NCBI GenBank assembly: GCA_900107365.1
Contig: FNPS01000007.1
Span: 1 to 64,000, forward strand
Source of the DNA: Flavobacterium aquidurense
Lineage (GTDB): Bacteria; Bacteroidota; Bacteroidia; Flavobacteriales; Flavobacteriaceae
Direction: 5' to 3'
Length of the DNA: 64,000 bases
A model generated the notes under the pieces. That model was not told the DNA's origin. It was given only the letters and a program-made list of their open reading frames with translations, and searched no databases. The first letter of the stretch is position 1. Every line of letters starts with the position of its first letter. Positions 52,705 to 61,539 of this stretch are shown one piece after another. The translations under genes were made by a program, and so were the position numbers.

Positions 52705-55098
52705 ATGAAAAAAATACAAATAGCTTCTTTATCTCTATTCCTGGGATTGTTATGGACGCCAAAAGCATCAGCACAAATTCAAAATGCAGATGTGCTTAAT
52801 GCACCAATAGATATCAGCAAAGATTTTCAGAATTACCTGAACACTTTTTATTTTGCAGATGAATTGGCTTCTTTCGATCCTGCAACCGGAAAGGGAACTA
52901 TAAAATATTTAAGATACAATTACAAAACACGTCAGGCTTTCAACAACATGATGATGAAACCTGATGTGGAAAAACCAAACGAATTTCCAACAACGGAATA
53001 TGAAGTTTCGCCTGAATTGCCTTTCCAGATTCAGTTTGTTTCAGACAGAACAATCCGCATCAAAACGACTTCCGGACCACAATTTCATCCTGAAAAAGAA
53101 TCTCTGATGTTGATTAACGGTGTTGCGCCAAATCATCCTGAATTATGGAAATATTCTAAAATTGAAGGTGGTCACAGTTATACAAGTAAACACGGAAGAG
53201 TTGAAATTCTGACAAAACCGTGGCACGTAAAAATCTATGATGAAACTGGAAAATTACTGACCAGTACGCTTCATGATTCTGATTTCAAAAACACCTATAC
53301 ACCAACACTTCCGTTTTCTTATGTACGCAGAAATAGCGATTACTCAAGAAGTATGGGCGCGGCTTTCAGTTTAGAACCAGATGAGAAAATATTTGGTTGT
53401 GGAGAATCGTTCACGCAATTCAACAAACGCGGTCAAAAAGTAGTTTTATGGACGGATGATGCTAACGGAATTCAGAATGAAACGATGTACAAACCGGTTC
53501 CGTTTTATATGAGTAGCCGTGGTTACGGAGTTTTTATGCACCATTCGACACCAATTACGGTTGACTTTGGCAGGTATTTTGGAAGCGCCAACGAAATGTA
53601 CATTGGAGATGACGAAGCCGATTTATTTTTCTTTATCGGAGAGCCAAAAGACATTTTAGATCAATATACAGATTTGACCGGAAAAGCTGCCATGCCACCA
53701 CTTTGGTCGTTTGGTTTCTGGATGAGCAGAATCACTTATTTTACTGAAAAAGAAGGAAGAGAAGTTGCCAAAGATTTACGTAAATATAAAATTCCGACGG
53801 ATGTTATTCACTTTGATACAGGTTGGTTTGATGTAGATTGGAGAAACAATTATGAGTTTTCTAAAGAGCGTTTTCCAGATGCTCAAAAAATGATGTCTGA
53901 TTTAAAAGACGATGGTTTCCATGTGTGTTTATGGCAACTGCCTTATTTTTCTCCAAAAAACACATTATTCAAAGAAATAATGGACAAGAATTTAGCAGTA
54001 AGAGATCGCAAAGGAAATCTTCCTTATGAAGATGCTGTTTTAGATTTTTCAAATCCGGAAACCGTTACCTGGTATCAGGCAAAATTGAAACATTTATTTG
54101 ATCAGGGCGTTTCTGTTTTCAAAGTTGATTTTGGAGAAGCTGCACCGCCAGAGGGAATTTACCATTCGGGAAGAACCGGTTTCTACGAACACAATTTATA
54201 TCCGTTACGTTATAATAAGGCTGTCGCCGAAATTACACAGAAAGAAAAAGGGTATACTTTAATCTGGGCCAGAAGCACCTGGGCAGGATCTCAACGTTAT
54301 CCATTGCATTGGGGTGGAGATGCTGAAACTTCAAACGGTGCCATGTCGGCTGAATTAAGAGGCGGACTTTCACTAGGATTAAGCGGATTCAGTTTCTGGA
54401 GTCATGATGTAGGTGGATTTGCAACAAAATCGCCTGAGAATTTATACAGAAGATGGGCACCGTTCGGAATGTTTACTTCACACGTAAGAAGCCATGGCGA
54501 ACCTCCGCGCGAGCCTTGGTTATACAGCAAAGATTTCTTAGAAGGATTTAGAAAAGCAGATAATATGCGTTACGAATTAATGCCATACATCTACGCTCAG
54601 GCAAAAGAGAGTTCTCAAAAAGGATTACCAATGATGCGTGCTTTATTTGTAGAATATCCAAACGATCCGGGAGCCTGGTTAGTAGATAATGAATATTTAT
54701 TTGGTTCAAGTTTATTAGTTGCTCCACTTTTTGAAGAAGTGACAGAAAGAGATGTTTATCTTCCGGAAGGAACCTGGATTGACTATCAAACGAAAAAAGT
54801 ATACCAATCAGGATGGCATAAAATCAAAGCGGGCGAAGTGCCAATTGTAGTTTTGGTAAAAGACGGAACAGCATTACCTCATATCGCTTTAGCACAATCT
54901 ACTAAAGATATGGACTGGAGCAAATTGACTTTGAAAGTGTATGCAAGTGATGCTACAACTTCGGCGAAAGCCAAAGTATTTTTACCGGATGGAGATGCCG
55001 TTCAGGAAATCACAGTGACTAAAAAAGGAAACAATTTTGAAGTGGCACCAAATGCACTAACAGGTAAAACCACTTTTAAAACAGAGTGGGTTAAATAA
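52705..55098 (+). CDS. GH31 alpha-xylosidase
   Basis: 797 residues from ATG 52705; signal peptide ending KASAQ. GH31 order: N-terminal beta domain (EKIFGCGESFTQFNKRG), (beta/alpha)8 barrel with nucleophile Asp475 in FKVDFGEAAP and acid/base Asp539 in HWGGDAETS, SFWSHDVGGF, then C-terminal beta domains. The motifs match E. coli YicI closely, so alpha-xylosidase is the best call: it removes alpha-1,6-xylose from the ends of xyloglucan oligosaccharides. Alpha-glucosidase is less likely. Confidence 0.92.
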   Translation: MKKIQIASLSLFLGLLWTPKASAQIQNADVLNAPIDISKDFQNYLNTFYFADELASFDPATGKGTIKYLRYNYKTRQAFNNMMMKPDVEKPNEFPTTEYEVSPELPFQIQFVSDRTIRIKTTSGPQFHPEKESLMLINGVAPNHPELWKYSKIEGGHSYTSKHGRVEILTKPWHVKIYDETGKLLTSTLHDSDFKNTYTPTLPFSYVRRNSDYSRSMGAAFSLEPDEKIFGCGESFTQFNKRGQKVVLWTDDANGIQNETMYKPVPFYMSSRGYGVFMHHSTPITVDFGRYFGSANEMYIGDDEADLFFFIGEPKDILDQYTDLTGKAAMPPLWSFGFWMSRITYFTEKEGREVAKDLRKYKIPTDVIHFDTGWFDVDWRNNYEFSKERFPDAQKMMSDLKDDGFHVCLWQLPYFSPKNTLFKEIMDKNLAVRDRKGNLPYEDAVLDFSNPETVTWYQAKLKHLFDQGVSVFKVDFGEAAPPEGIYHSGRTGFYEHNLYPLRYNKAVAEITQKEKGYTLIWARSTWAGSQRYPLHWGGDAETSNGAMSAELRGGLSLGLSGFSFWSHDVGGFATKSPENLYRRWAPFGMFTSHVRSHGEPPREPWLYSKDFLEGFRKADNMRYELMPYIYAQAKESSQKGLPMMRALFVEYPNDPGAWLVDNEYLFGSSLLVAPLFEEVTERDVYLPEGTWIDYQTKKVYQSGWHKIKAGEVPIVVLVKDGTALPHIALAQSTKDMDWSKLTLKVYASDATTSAKAKVFLPDGDAVQEITVTKKGNNFEVAPNALTGKTTFKTEWVK

Positions 55099-55500
55099 AT
55101 CAGTTGTTTTTATCCCGTAGGGATTTAATGTCGGTAGCAATATCAATTAGTGTCGTAATTTTTCCCGTTAGGGAATACACAAAATAAGAACATGTAGTCC
55201 CTGACGGGACATTAAAACCGGATTTCTGTTTTTCTACCAACATTAAATCCCTACGGGATAAAAAAGTATAAAATGATTAAAGGTTGAGAATTAAAAATTA
55301 GAAATCTGCCAGATCTGCTAAATCTGCGTGAGAAAAAAATTAAAAAATCATTTCGAATCTTTTATCCCGATAGCTATCGGGAGTGGCAAAAAAAATACAT
55401 CCCAAACAGGATAAAAATAAGTTAGTTTAAGTTGAGTCTTTTTAAATCGGATGCAGTTACATCGGCATCCGATTTATGAAAGACGAATTAAGAAAAAATC
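55099..55500. other. Intergenic region between GH31 and GH97 with several hairpins
   Basis: About 400 bases without an ORF. It contains the 158-base palindromic element 55107-55264, the perfect 16-base palindrome CCCGATAGCTATCGGG (55366-55381), short repeated ATCTGC words near 55303-55328, and a hairpin AAATCGGATGC / GCATCCGATTT (55444-55475) ending 25 bases before the GH97 ATG. GH97 may therefore be expressed separately. Confidence 0.75.
55107..55264. repeat. Palindromic intergenic element with 31-bp terminal inverted repeats
   Basis: 31-bp ends (55107-55137 and 55234-55264) are inverted copies with one mismatch, centred on TATCCCGTAGGGATTTAATG. The middle carries two partial variants (TCCCGTTAGGGA and GTCCCTGACGGGAC with ATTAAA), as if built from nested copies of the same unit. 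No transposase and no clear target duplication. It looks like a non-coding dispersed repeat. Confidence 0.85.
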
Positions 55501-57504
55501 ATGAAAAAAAATCTAATTCTTTCCGCCGTATTGTTATCTATCACGATTGGATACAGTCAGAAAAATAAAAATGCTTACGAATTGGCTTCGCCAAACGGGC
55601 AGAATAAAATAAAATTCGAGCTGGTAAAAAACGCTCCAAAATATGCTGTTTCACACGGAAAAACCGAAGTGATTACACCATCAGATATGGGATTTTTATT
55701 GAAAGGAAATGAGAATTTAAGTTCTGACTTCGAAATCAAAAATGTGAAAAATACTTCTTTTGATGAAACATGGGAACAGGTTTGGGGAGAAAAGAAAAAC
55801 ATTAGAAACCATTACAATCAGCTTTCAGTTCAATTACAGCAAAAGAGTGGCAACAAACGCAAATTAGAAATTCAGTTTCGTGCGTTCGATGACGGAATTG
55901 CGTTTCGATATGTGTATCCAAAACAAAATGTAAAAGACAGTATTTTCATTATGGATGAAAAAACGACTTTCAATTTGAAGGAAGATGGAAAAGCGTGGTG
56001 GATTCCGGCAAACAGAGAAAACCGCGATGAATATCTTTTTAAAGATGCACCGGTAAGTACTTTAGATACTGTTTTGACGCCGCTTACAATCGAAAGCAAA
56101 AGCGGATTGGCATTGAGTTTTCATGAAGCCAATTTGGTAGATTTTGCCAGTATGACTTTGGTCAACACAACCGGAACACAATTGAAATCGGATTTAGTGC
56201 CTTGGTCTGACGGTGTCAAAGTTCGTGTAAAAGATAGCTTTACTTCTTCGTGGAGAACGCTTCAAATTGGTGAAAACCCGGGAGATTTGATTACTTCTTA
56301 TTTGATTTTAAATCTGAATGATCCAAACAAATTAAAGAACACAAGCTACTTTAAACCATACAAATACTTCGGAATCTGGTGGGGAATGCACATTGGAAAG
56401 TATTCTTTCTGGGAAAGTGATATTCAGGGTGCAACAACCAAACATGCTGAAGAATATATTGATTTTACAGCCAAAGAAGGATTTCACCATTTATTAATCG
56501 AAGGTTGGAATAAAGGATGGACACCTGCCTGGTATGAGAATAAAATGCACATGTTTAGTTTTACCAAAAGTGCTGACAACTTCGACTTAGAAAAAGTGGT
56601 AGCCTACGGAAAGGCAAAAGATGTCGAATTAATGGGGTATCATGAAACGGGTTCAAACCTGATTAATTACTTAAAAGAAGTAGACGAAGGTTTTGCATTG
56701 TACAAGAAATTAGGAATGCATTCGGTTAAAATTGGTCACGTAGGTTCTAAATTGAACATGAAAGAAAATCATTTCGGACAATTTGGAGTGAACTATTTCA
56801 GATACATTTTGGAGAAAGCAGCGCAATATGATTTAGCCGTTTTATATCACGAATCAATAAAAGATACCGGAGAACGCAGAACTTTTCCAAACATGGTTTC
56901 AAGAGAAGCAGCAAGAGGACAGGAATACAACGCCTGGAGCGAAGGAAATCCGCCAAACCACTTGACGATTATTCCGTTTACAAGATTGCTTTCAGGACCA
57001 ATGGATTATACACCGGGAATCTTTGATGTTGAGGTAAAACAAGGTTATCCGGGAAAAAGAGTACACGGAACAGCAGCGCAACAATTAGCATTGTATGTAA
57101 CAATTTATGCACCAATTCAGATGATGGCCGATCTTCCTGAAAATTATGAAGGAAAACCAGCATTGCAATTCTTAAAAGATGTTCCAACAGACTGGGAAGA
57201 TACCAAAGTATTAGAAGGAAAAATTGGAGAATATATTACAACAGCCCGTAAAGACAGAAATAGTGCGGATTGGTTTTTAGGAACGATCACAAATGAAAAG
57301 GCAAGAGATGTAAATGTTGCCTTATCATTCTTAGATCCAAAAGCAACTTACGAAGCTCAGATTTATGCTGACGCCGAAGGAACGGATGAAACACACAATC
57401 CGGCTGCAATTGCGATTTCTAAGAAAACCGTAAAAGCTTCGGATGTATTGAAATTACATTTAGGCGGTGCTGGCGGAACAGCAATACGATTCAAAAAATT
57501 ATAG
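55501..57504 (+). CDS. GH97 alpha-glycosidase (SusB-like)
   Basis: 667 residues from ATG 55501; signal peptide near ITIGYSQ. GH97 layout: N-terminal beta-sandwich, a barrel with GIWWGMHIG, HHLLIEGWNKGW, MGYHETGSN and GHVGSKLNMKENHFGQF, then PFTRLLSGPMDYTPGIF and a C-terminal beta domain. Glu451 in YHESIKDTG aligns with the catalytic glutamate of the inverting SusB group, and Gly stands where the retaining alpha-galactosidase group has its Asp nucleophile. So an inverting alpha-glucosidase-type enzyme is likely. It is not a usual xyloglucan enzyme, so its role here is open. Confidence 0.88.
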   Translation: MKKNLILSAVLLSITIGYSQKNKNAYELASPNGQNKIKFELVKNAPKYAVSHGKTEVITPSDMGFLLKGNENLSSDFEIKNVKNTSFDETWEQVWGEKKNIRNHYNQLSVQLQQKSGNKRKLEIQFRAFDDGIAFRYVYPKQNVKDSIFIMDEKTTFNLKEDGKAWWIPANRENRDEYLFKDAPVSTLDTVLTPLTIESKSGLALSFHEANLVDFASMTLVNTTGTQLKSDLVPWSDGVKVRVKDSFTSSWRTLQIGENPGDLITSYLILNLNDPNKLKNTSYFKPYKYFGIWWGMHIGKYSFWESDIQGATTKHAEEYIDFTAKEGFHHLLIEGWNKGWTPAWYENKMHMFSFTKSADNFDLEKVVAYGKAKDVELMGYHETGSNLINYLKEVDEGFALYKKLGMHSVKIGHVGSKLNMKENHFGQFGVNYFRYILEKAAQYDLAVLYHESIKDTGERRTFPNMVSREAARGQEYNAWSEGNPPNHLTIIPFTRLLSGPMDYTPGIFDVEVKQGYPGKRVHGTAAQQLALYVTIYAPIQMMADLPENYEGKPALQFLKDVPTDWEDTKVLEGKIGEYITTARKDRNSADWFLGTITNEKARDVNVALSFLDPKATYEAQIYADAEGTDETHNPAAIAISKKTVKASDVLKLHLGGAGGTAIRFKKL

Positions 57505-57512
57505 ATAAATAT

Positions 57513-57539
57513 CCTAACAGGTTTTCAAAACCTGTTAGG
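57513..57539. terminator. Hairpin between GH97 and GH39
   Basis: 12-bp stem CCTAACAGGTTT / AAACCTGTTAGG with a 3-base loop, 9 bases past the GH97 stop; a partial degenerate copy lies at 57592-57614. No T-run, so it may be an mRNA-stability hairpin rather than a terminator. Confidence 0.6.
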
Positions 57540-57627
57540 TATCATCATATAGGTAAAATTAATTTTGGACCGAATAAAATAAAAATAACTCACAGGATTT
57601 GGAAACCTGTTGGGATAGAAAAATAAG

Positions 57628-59208
57628 ATGAAAATAAAATCAGCAATATTATTTATTTCATTACTGCTAAACAATATCGTTTTGTTTGGACAAAATAGCA
57701 ATGCAGAAAATCGAATCATTAAAATTGATTATGCTAAATCGGCCGGAAAATTAAACACCATGTTCAAAGAATGCATTGGTGCGGGTCGGGCAAATGAAGG
57801 ATTGCGCGCCGATTGGCAACAGCAATTGACGATGACCAAAAAAGAATGCGACTTTAAATACATCAGAATGCATGGTTTATTGTCTGATGATATGGCAGTT
57901 TACAGAGAAGATGCAAAAGGAAATCCGGAATACAATTACCAATATATAGATGCATTGTATGATTTTATTTTAAGCATCAAAATGAAACCTTTTGTTGAAT
58001 TGGGTTTTATGCCATCGGCTTTGGCCAGTGGAAAAGAGACAATTTTTTGGTGGAAAGGAAACGTAACGCCGCCAAAAGACTATAAAAAATGGGAAGACCT
58101 AATCCGCAATCTGACACAACACTTTACCGAAAGGTACGGAGCCGAGGAAGTAAAAACATGGTATTTTGAAGTTTGGAATGAGCCTAATTTAACACCAGGT
58201 TTCTGGACAGGAACACAGGCAGAATATTTCAAATTATATGAATATGCAGCACGAGGCATCAAAACCGTAAATCCAGCTTATAAAGTGGGAGGTCCCGCAA
58301 CAGCCGGTGCAGGCTGGGTTCCGGAAACAATTGATTTTTGTGCTAAAAATAATATTCCCTTAGATTTCATTTCAACACATACTTATGGCGTAAAGCAAGG
58401 TTATTTGGATGAATTTGGAACGTCGGGAACTGTTTTAAATAAAGAAGATTCAAGTATAAGCGGTGATGTAATTAATTCCCGTAATCAAATTTTGAATTCG
58501 GCTAAGCCAAAATTAGAATTGCATTATACAGAATGGAGTTCTTCGTACACACCTTCAGATCCTATTCACGACAGTTATCATTCGGCAGCTTATATTCTTC
58601 AAAAACTAAAACAAGTGGGGAATGCGGCAAACTCAATGTCGTATTGGGTTTTTACCGATATTTTTGAAGAAGCCGGACCAAGATTTACGCCTTTTCACGG
58701 CGGTTTCGGATTGCTGAATACACAAGGAATTAAAAAACCAGCTTATTTCTCGTACTATCTGATGAATAAATTGGGAGAAACAGAACTTCAGAATAAGGAT
58801 ACCTCTTCATGGGCGGCTAAAAACTCAAAAGGAGATGTTCAGTTATTGTTTTGGGATTTTACCAATACACATCCCGGCGATAAGGTTTGGAATCAGACGT
58901 ATTATGTTCAGGATTTACCGTCTCAGCCAAAAGGAACGGTGAAAATTGAAGTAAACGGACTTCAAAAAGGAAAATACAATTTAGAGATTTATAAAGTGGG
59001 TTATAAAGTGAATGACGCTTACGCAGATTATTTCGCAATGAATAAACCAACCCAGCTTACAATTGATCAGGTTAATAAAATAAAAGAACATAATAATGGT
59101 GCTCCAATTGTAATCGAAAAAGTTGTAATTGATTCAAAAGGAACCTACAGTAAAGATTTTAAGATGAACGAAAATGATGTTGTTTTATTCAATTTCGTCA
59201 AACAATAA
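57628..59208 (+). CDS. GH39 beta-xylosidase-type glycosidase
   Basis: 526 residues from ATG 57628; signal peptide ending NIVLFGQ. (beta/alpha)8 barrel with acid/base Glu185 in EVWNEPNL and nucleophile Glu302 in HYTEWSSSY; RMHGLLSDDM and FISTHTYG also fit the family. C-terminal beta-sandwich. GH39 members are mostly beta-xylosidases, some act on iduronate or other sugars. In this locus it may remove beta-linked xylose or arabinose decorations; substrate uncertain. Exported, probably periplasmic. Confidence 0.88.
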   Translation: MKIKSAILFISLLLNNIVLFGQNSNAENRIIKIDYAKSAGKLNTMFKECIGAGRANEGLRADWQQQLTMTKKECDFKYIRMHGLLSDDMAVYREDAKGNPEYNYQYIDALYDFILSIKMKPFVELGFMPSALASGKETIFWWKGNVTPPKDYKKWEDLIRNLTQHFTERYGAEEVKTWYFEVWNEPNLTPGFWTGTQAEYFKLYEYAARGIKTVNPAYKVGGPATAGAGWVPETIDFCAKNNIPLDFISTHTYGVKQGYLDEFGTSGTVLNKEDSSISGDVINSRNQILNSAKPKLELHYTEWSSSYTPSDPIHDSYHSAAYILQKLKQVGNAANSMSYWVFTDIFEEAGPRFTPFHGGFGLLNTQGIKKPAYFSYYLMNKLGETELQNKDTSSWAAKNSKGDVQLLFWDFTNTHPGDKVWNQTYYVQDLPSQPKGTVKIEVNGLQKGKYNLEIYKVGYKVNDAYADYFAMNKPTQLTIDQVNKIKEHNNGAPIVIEKVVIDSKGTYSKDFKMNENDVVLFNFVKQ

Positions 59209-59240
59209 CGATTAAAAAACCTCAAAAAAACTAACAAAGT

Positions 59241-61484
59241 ATGAAAAACAAAATGATATATCTACCCGTATTTATGGCTTTTGCATTGCTTACTTCTTGT
59301 AAAAAAGACGCGCAAAATGTAAACTCAGATGTTGTTCAGACAGAAGAGCACCAGGGAAAAGAAATAAGTTCAGAATTTGATGGAGAGATTGAAAAATTGG
59401 TTTCTCAAATGACATTGGAGGAAAAAATCGGAATGTTACATGGAAACAGTATGTTTAGTACTGGTGCCGTAGAACGTTTAGGAATTCCTGAACTAAAAAT
59501 GGCCGATGGACCCTTAGGAGTTCGTGAAGAAATTTCACGTGACAATTGGGCTCCGGCTGGCTTAACAAACGATTTTGCAACTTACTATCCGGCAGGAGGT
59601 GCATTGGCTGCAACCTGGGATGCGGAAATGGCGTATACCTTCGGGAATAGTCTTGGACAGGAAATGCGTGCACGTGATAAAGACATGTTGCTTTCGCCGG
59701 CAATTAATATGGTGAGAACACCACTTGGCGGAAGAACGTATGAATATATGAGTGAAGATCCGTTTTTGAATAAAAAAATTGCAGTGCCTTTAGTAGTTGG
59801 TTTACAAGACAATGATGTAATGGCGTGTGTAAAACACTTTGCAGCAAACAATCAGGAAACAAATCGTGATTTTGTTGACGTTCAAATTGACGAACGTACA
59901 CTACGTGAAATTTATTTACCAGCTTTTGAAGCAGCAGTAAAAGAAGGACATGCTTACGGAATTATGGGAGCGTATAATAAATTCAGAGGAGAATATTTAT
60001 GTGAAAATGATTATATGCTGAATAAAATTCTTCGTGATGAGTGGGGTTTTAAAGGGATTGTAGTTTCAGATTGGGCAGCGGTACATTCAACAGCTAAATC
60101 TTTAAAAAGCGGTTTAGATATTGAGATGGGAACACCAAAACCTTTCAATGAATTTTTCCTTGCTGATAAGTTAGTTGCTGCGGCAAAAGAAGGTGAAGTG
60201 TCTGAAGCAGAAATTGATATTCACGTAAAAAGAATTTTGCGCACCTTGTTTCAGGTAAAAGCTATGGGGCCTGATAGTAAAAATCGTGTAAAAGGAAGTA
60301 TTTCAACCGAAGCGCATTATCAGGACGCTTACAAAATTGCAGCAGAAGCAATCGTTTTGTTGAAAAATGACAATAATGCTTTGCCTTTAAAATTAGACGG
60401 AGTAAAATCGATTGCTGTTATTGGAAACAATGCAACTAAGAAAAATGCCTTAGGCGGATTTGGTGCAGGAGTTAAAACAAAAAGAGAAATTACACCTCTT
60501 GAAGGTTTGAAAAACAGATTGCCATCTTCAATAAAAATCAATTATGCCGAAGGTTATTTAGAGCGTTATGATGAAAAAAATAAAGGAAAACTAGGCGATA
60601 TTACATTAAACGGACCAGTAACAATAGACGAATTAGATCCGGCAAAAGTTAACGAAGCTGTTGAGGCTGCTAAAAAATCGGATGTTGCGATCATTTTTGC
60701 AGGTTCAAACCGCGATTACGAGACAGAAGCTTCTGATCGTCGAACTTTAAAATTGCCCTTTGGACAAGAAGAATTAATCAAAAAAGTACAAGCTGTAAAT
60801 CCGAGAACTATAGTTGTCATGATTGCCGGAGCACCTTTTGATATTAATGAAGTAAGCAAAAATACTTCGGCCTTAGTTTGGAGTTGGTTCAATGGTTCTG
60901 AAGGAGGAAATGCTTTGGCTGATGTACTATTAGGAAAAGTAAATCCGTCAGGAAAATTACCCTGGACAATGCCAAAAAATATTATGGATTCTCCTGCGCA
61001 TGCAACAAAAAGTTTCCCAGGCGGAAAAACCGTTAATTATGCCGAAGGTATTTTAATAGGCTACCGTTGGTTTGATACTAAAAATATAGCGCCGTTATAT
61101 CCTTTTGGATACGGATTATCGTATACCACTTTTGCTTTTGAAAATGCTAAAGCTGATAAAACTTCGTATGCTGAAAATGAAATGATCACTGTTGCTATTG
61201 ATGTGAAAAACACAGGTAAAGTAGATGGAAAAGAAGTTGTGCAATTGTATGCGTCTAAATCAGATTCAAAAGTGAGCCGTGCTTCAAAAGAATTAAAAGG
61301 TTTCAAAAAAGTGTTGGTAAAAGCTGGAAATTCAGAAACAGTAATCCTTCAGCTTCCGGTTAAAGAATTAGCGTATTATGACGTGGCTTCAAAAAAATGG
61401 GTTGTAGAAGCTGGAAAATACACTTTGAAAGTGGGTAACTCTTCAAGAGATATCAAAAAAGAGATTGCAATTACGATCAATTAA
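59241..61484 (+). CDS. GH3 beta-glucosidase (lipoprotein)
   Basis: 747 residues from ATG 59241; lipobox LLTSCKK (Cys about 20). GH3 N-terminal barrel (MADGPLGVREE, LLSPAINMVRTPLGGR, CVKHFAANNQE), nucleophile Asp277 in VVSDWAAVH, alpha/beta sandwich (AVIGNNATKK, DYETEASDRRTL), and a C-terminal fibronectin-III-like domain (PFGYGLSYTTF, GKEVVQLY). It should release glucose from the ends of the debranched glucan chain. 32 bases after GH39 and 55 before GH5, so in the same operon. Confidence 0.94.
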   Translation: MKNKMIYLPVFMAFALLTSCKKDAQNVNSDVVQTEEHQGKEISSEFDGEIEKLVSQMTLEEKIGMLHGNSMFSTGAVERLGIPELKMADGPLGVREEISRDNWAPAGLTNDFATYYPAGGALAATWDAEMAYTFGNSLGQEMRARDKDMLLSPAINMVRTPLGGRTYEYMSEDPFLNKKIAVPLVVGLQDNDVMACVKHFAANNQETNRDFVDVQIDERTLREIYLPAFEAAVKEGHAYGIMGAYNKFRGEYLCENDYMLNKILRDEWGFKGIVVSDWAAVHSTAKSLKSGLDIEMGTPKPFNEFFLADKLVAAAKEGEVSEAEIDIHVKRILRTLFQVKAMGPDSKNRVKGSISTEAHYQDAYKIAAEAIVLLKNDNNALPLKLDGVKSIAVIGNNATKKNALGGFGAGVKTKREITPLEGLKNRLPSSIKINYAEGYLERYDEKNKGKLGDITLNGPVTIDELDPAKVNEAVEAAKKSDVAIIFAGSNRDYETEASDRRTLKLPFGQEELIKKVQAVNPRTIVVMIAGAPFDINEVSKNTSALVWSWFNGSEGGNALADVLLGKVNPSGKLPWTMPKNIMDSPAHATKSFPGGKTVNYAEGILIGYRWFDTKNIAPLYPFGYGLSYTTFAFENAKADKTSYAENEMITVAIDVKNTGKVDGKEVVQLYASKSDSKVSRASKELKGFKKVLVKAGNSETVILQLPVKELAYYDVASKKWVVEAGKYTLKVGNSSRDIKKEIAITIN

Positions 61485-61539
61485 TTCAGCTTACAATACA
61501 ACTAAAAACCACTTTAACTAACTATAAAACCAAATAACC

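Noticed and set aside
55107..55264. Inverted-repeat element as an insertion sequence
   Set aside because: No transposase frame inside, only 158 bases, and no target duplication seen; called a non-coding repeat instead.
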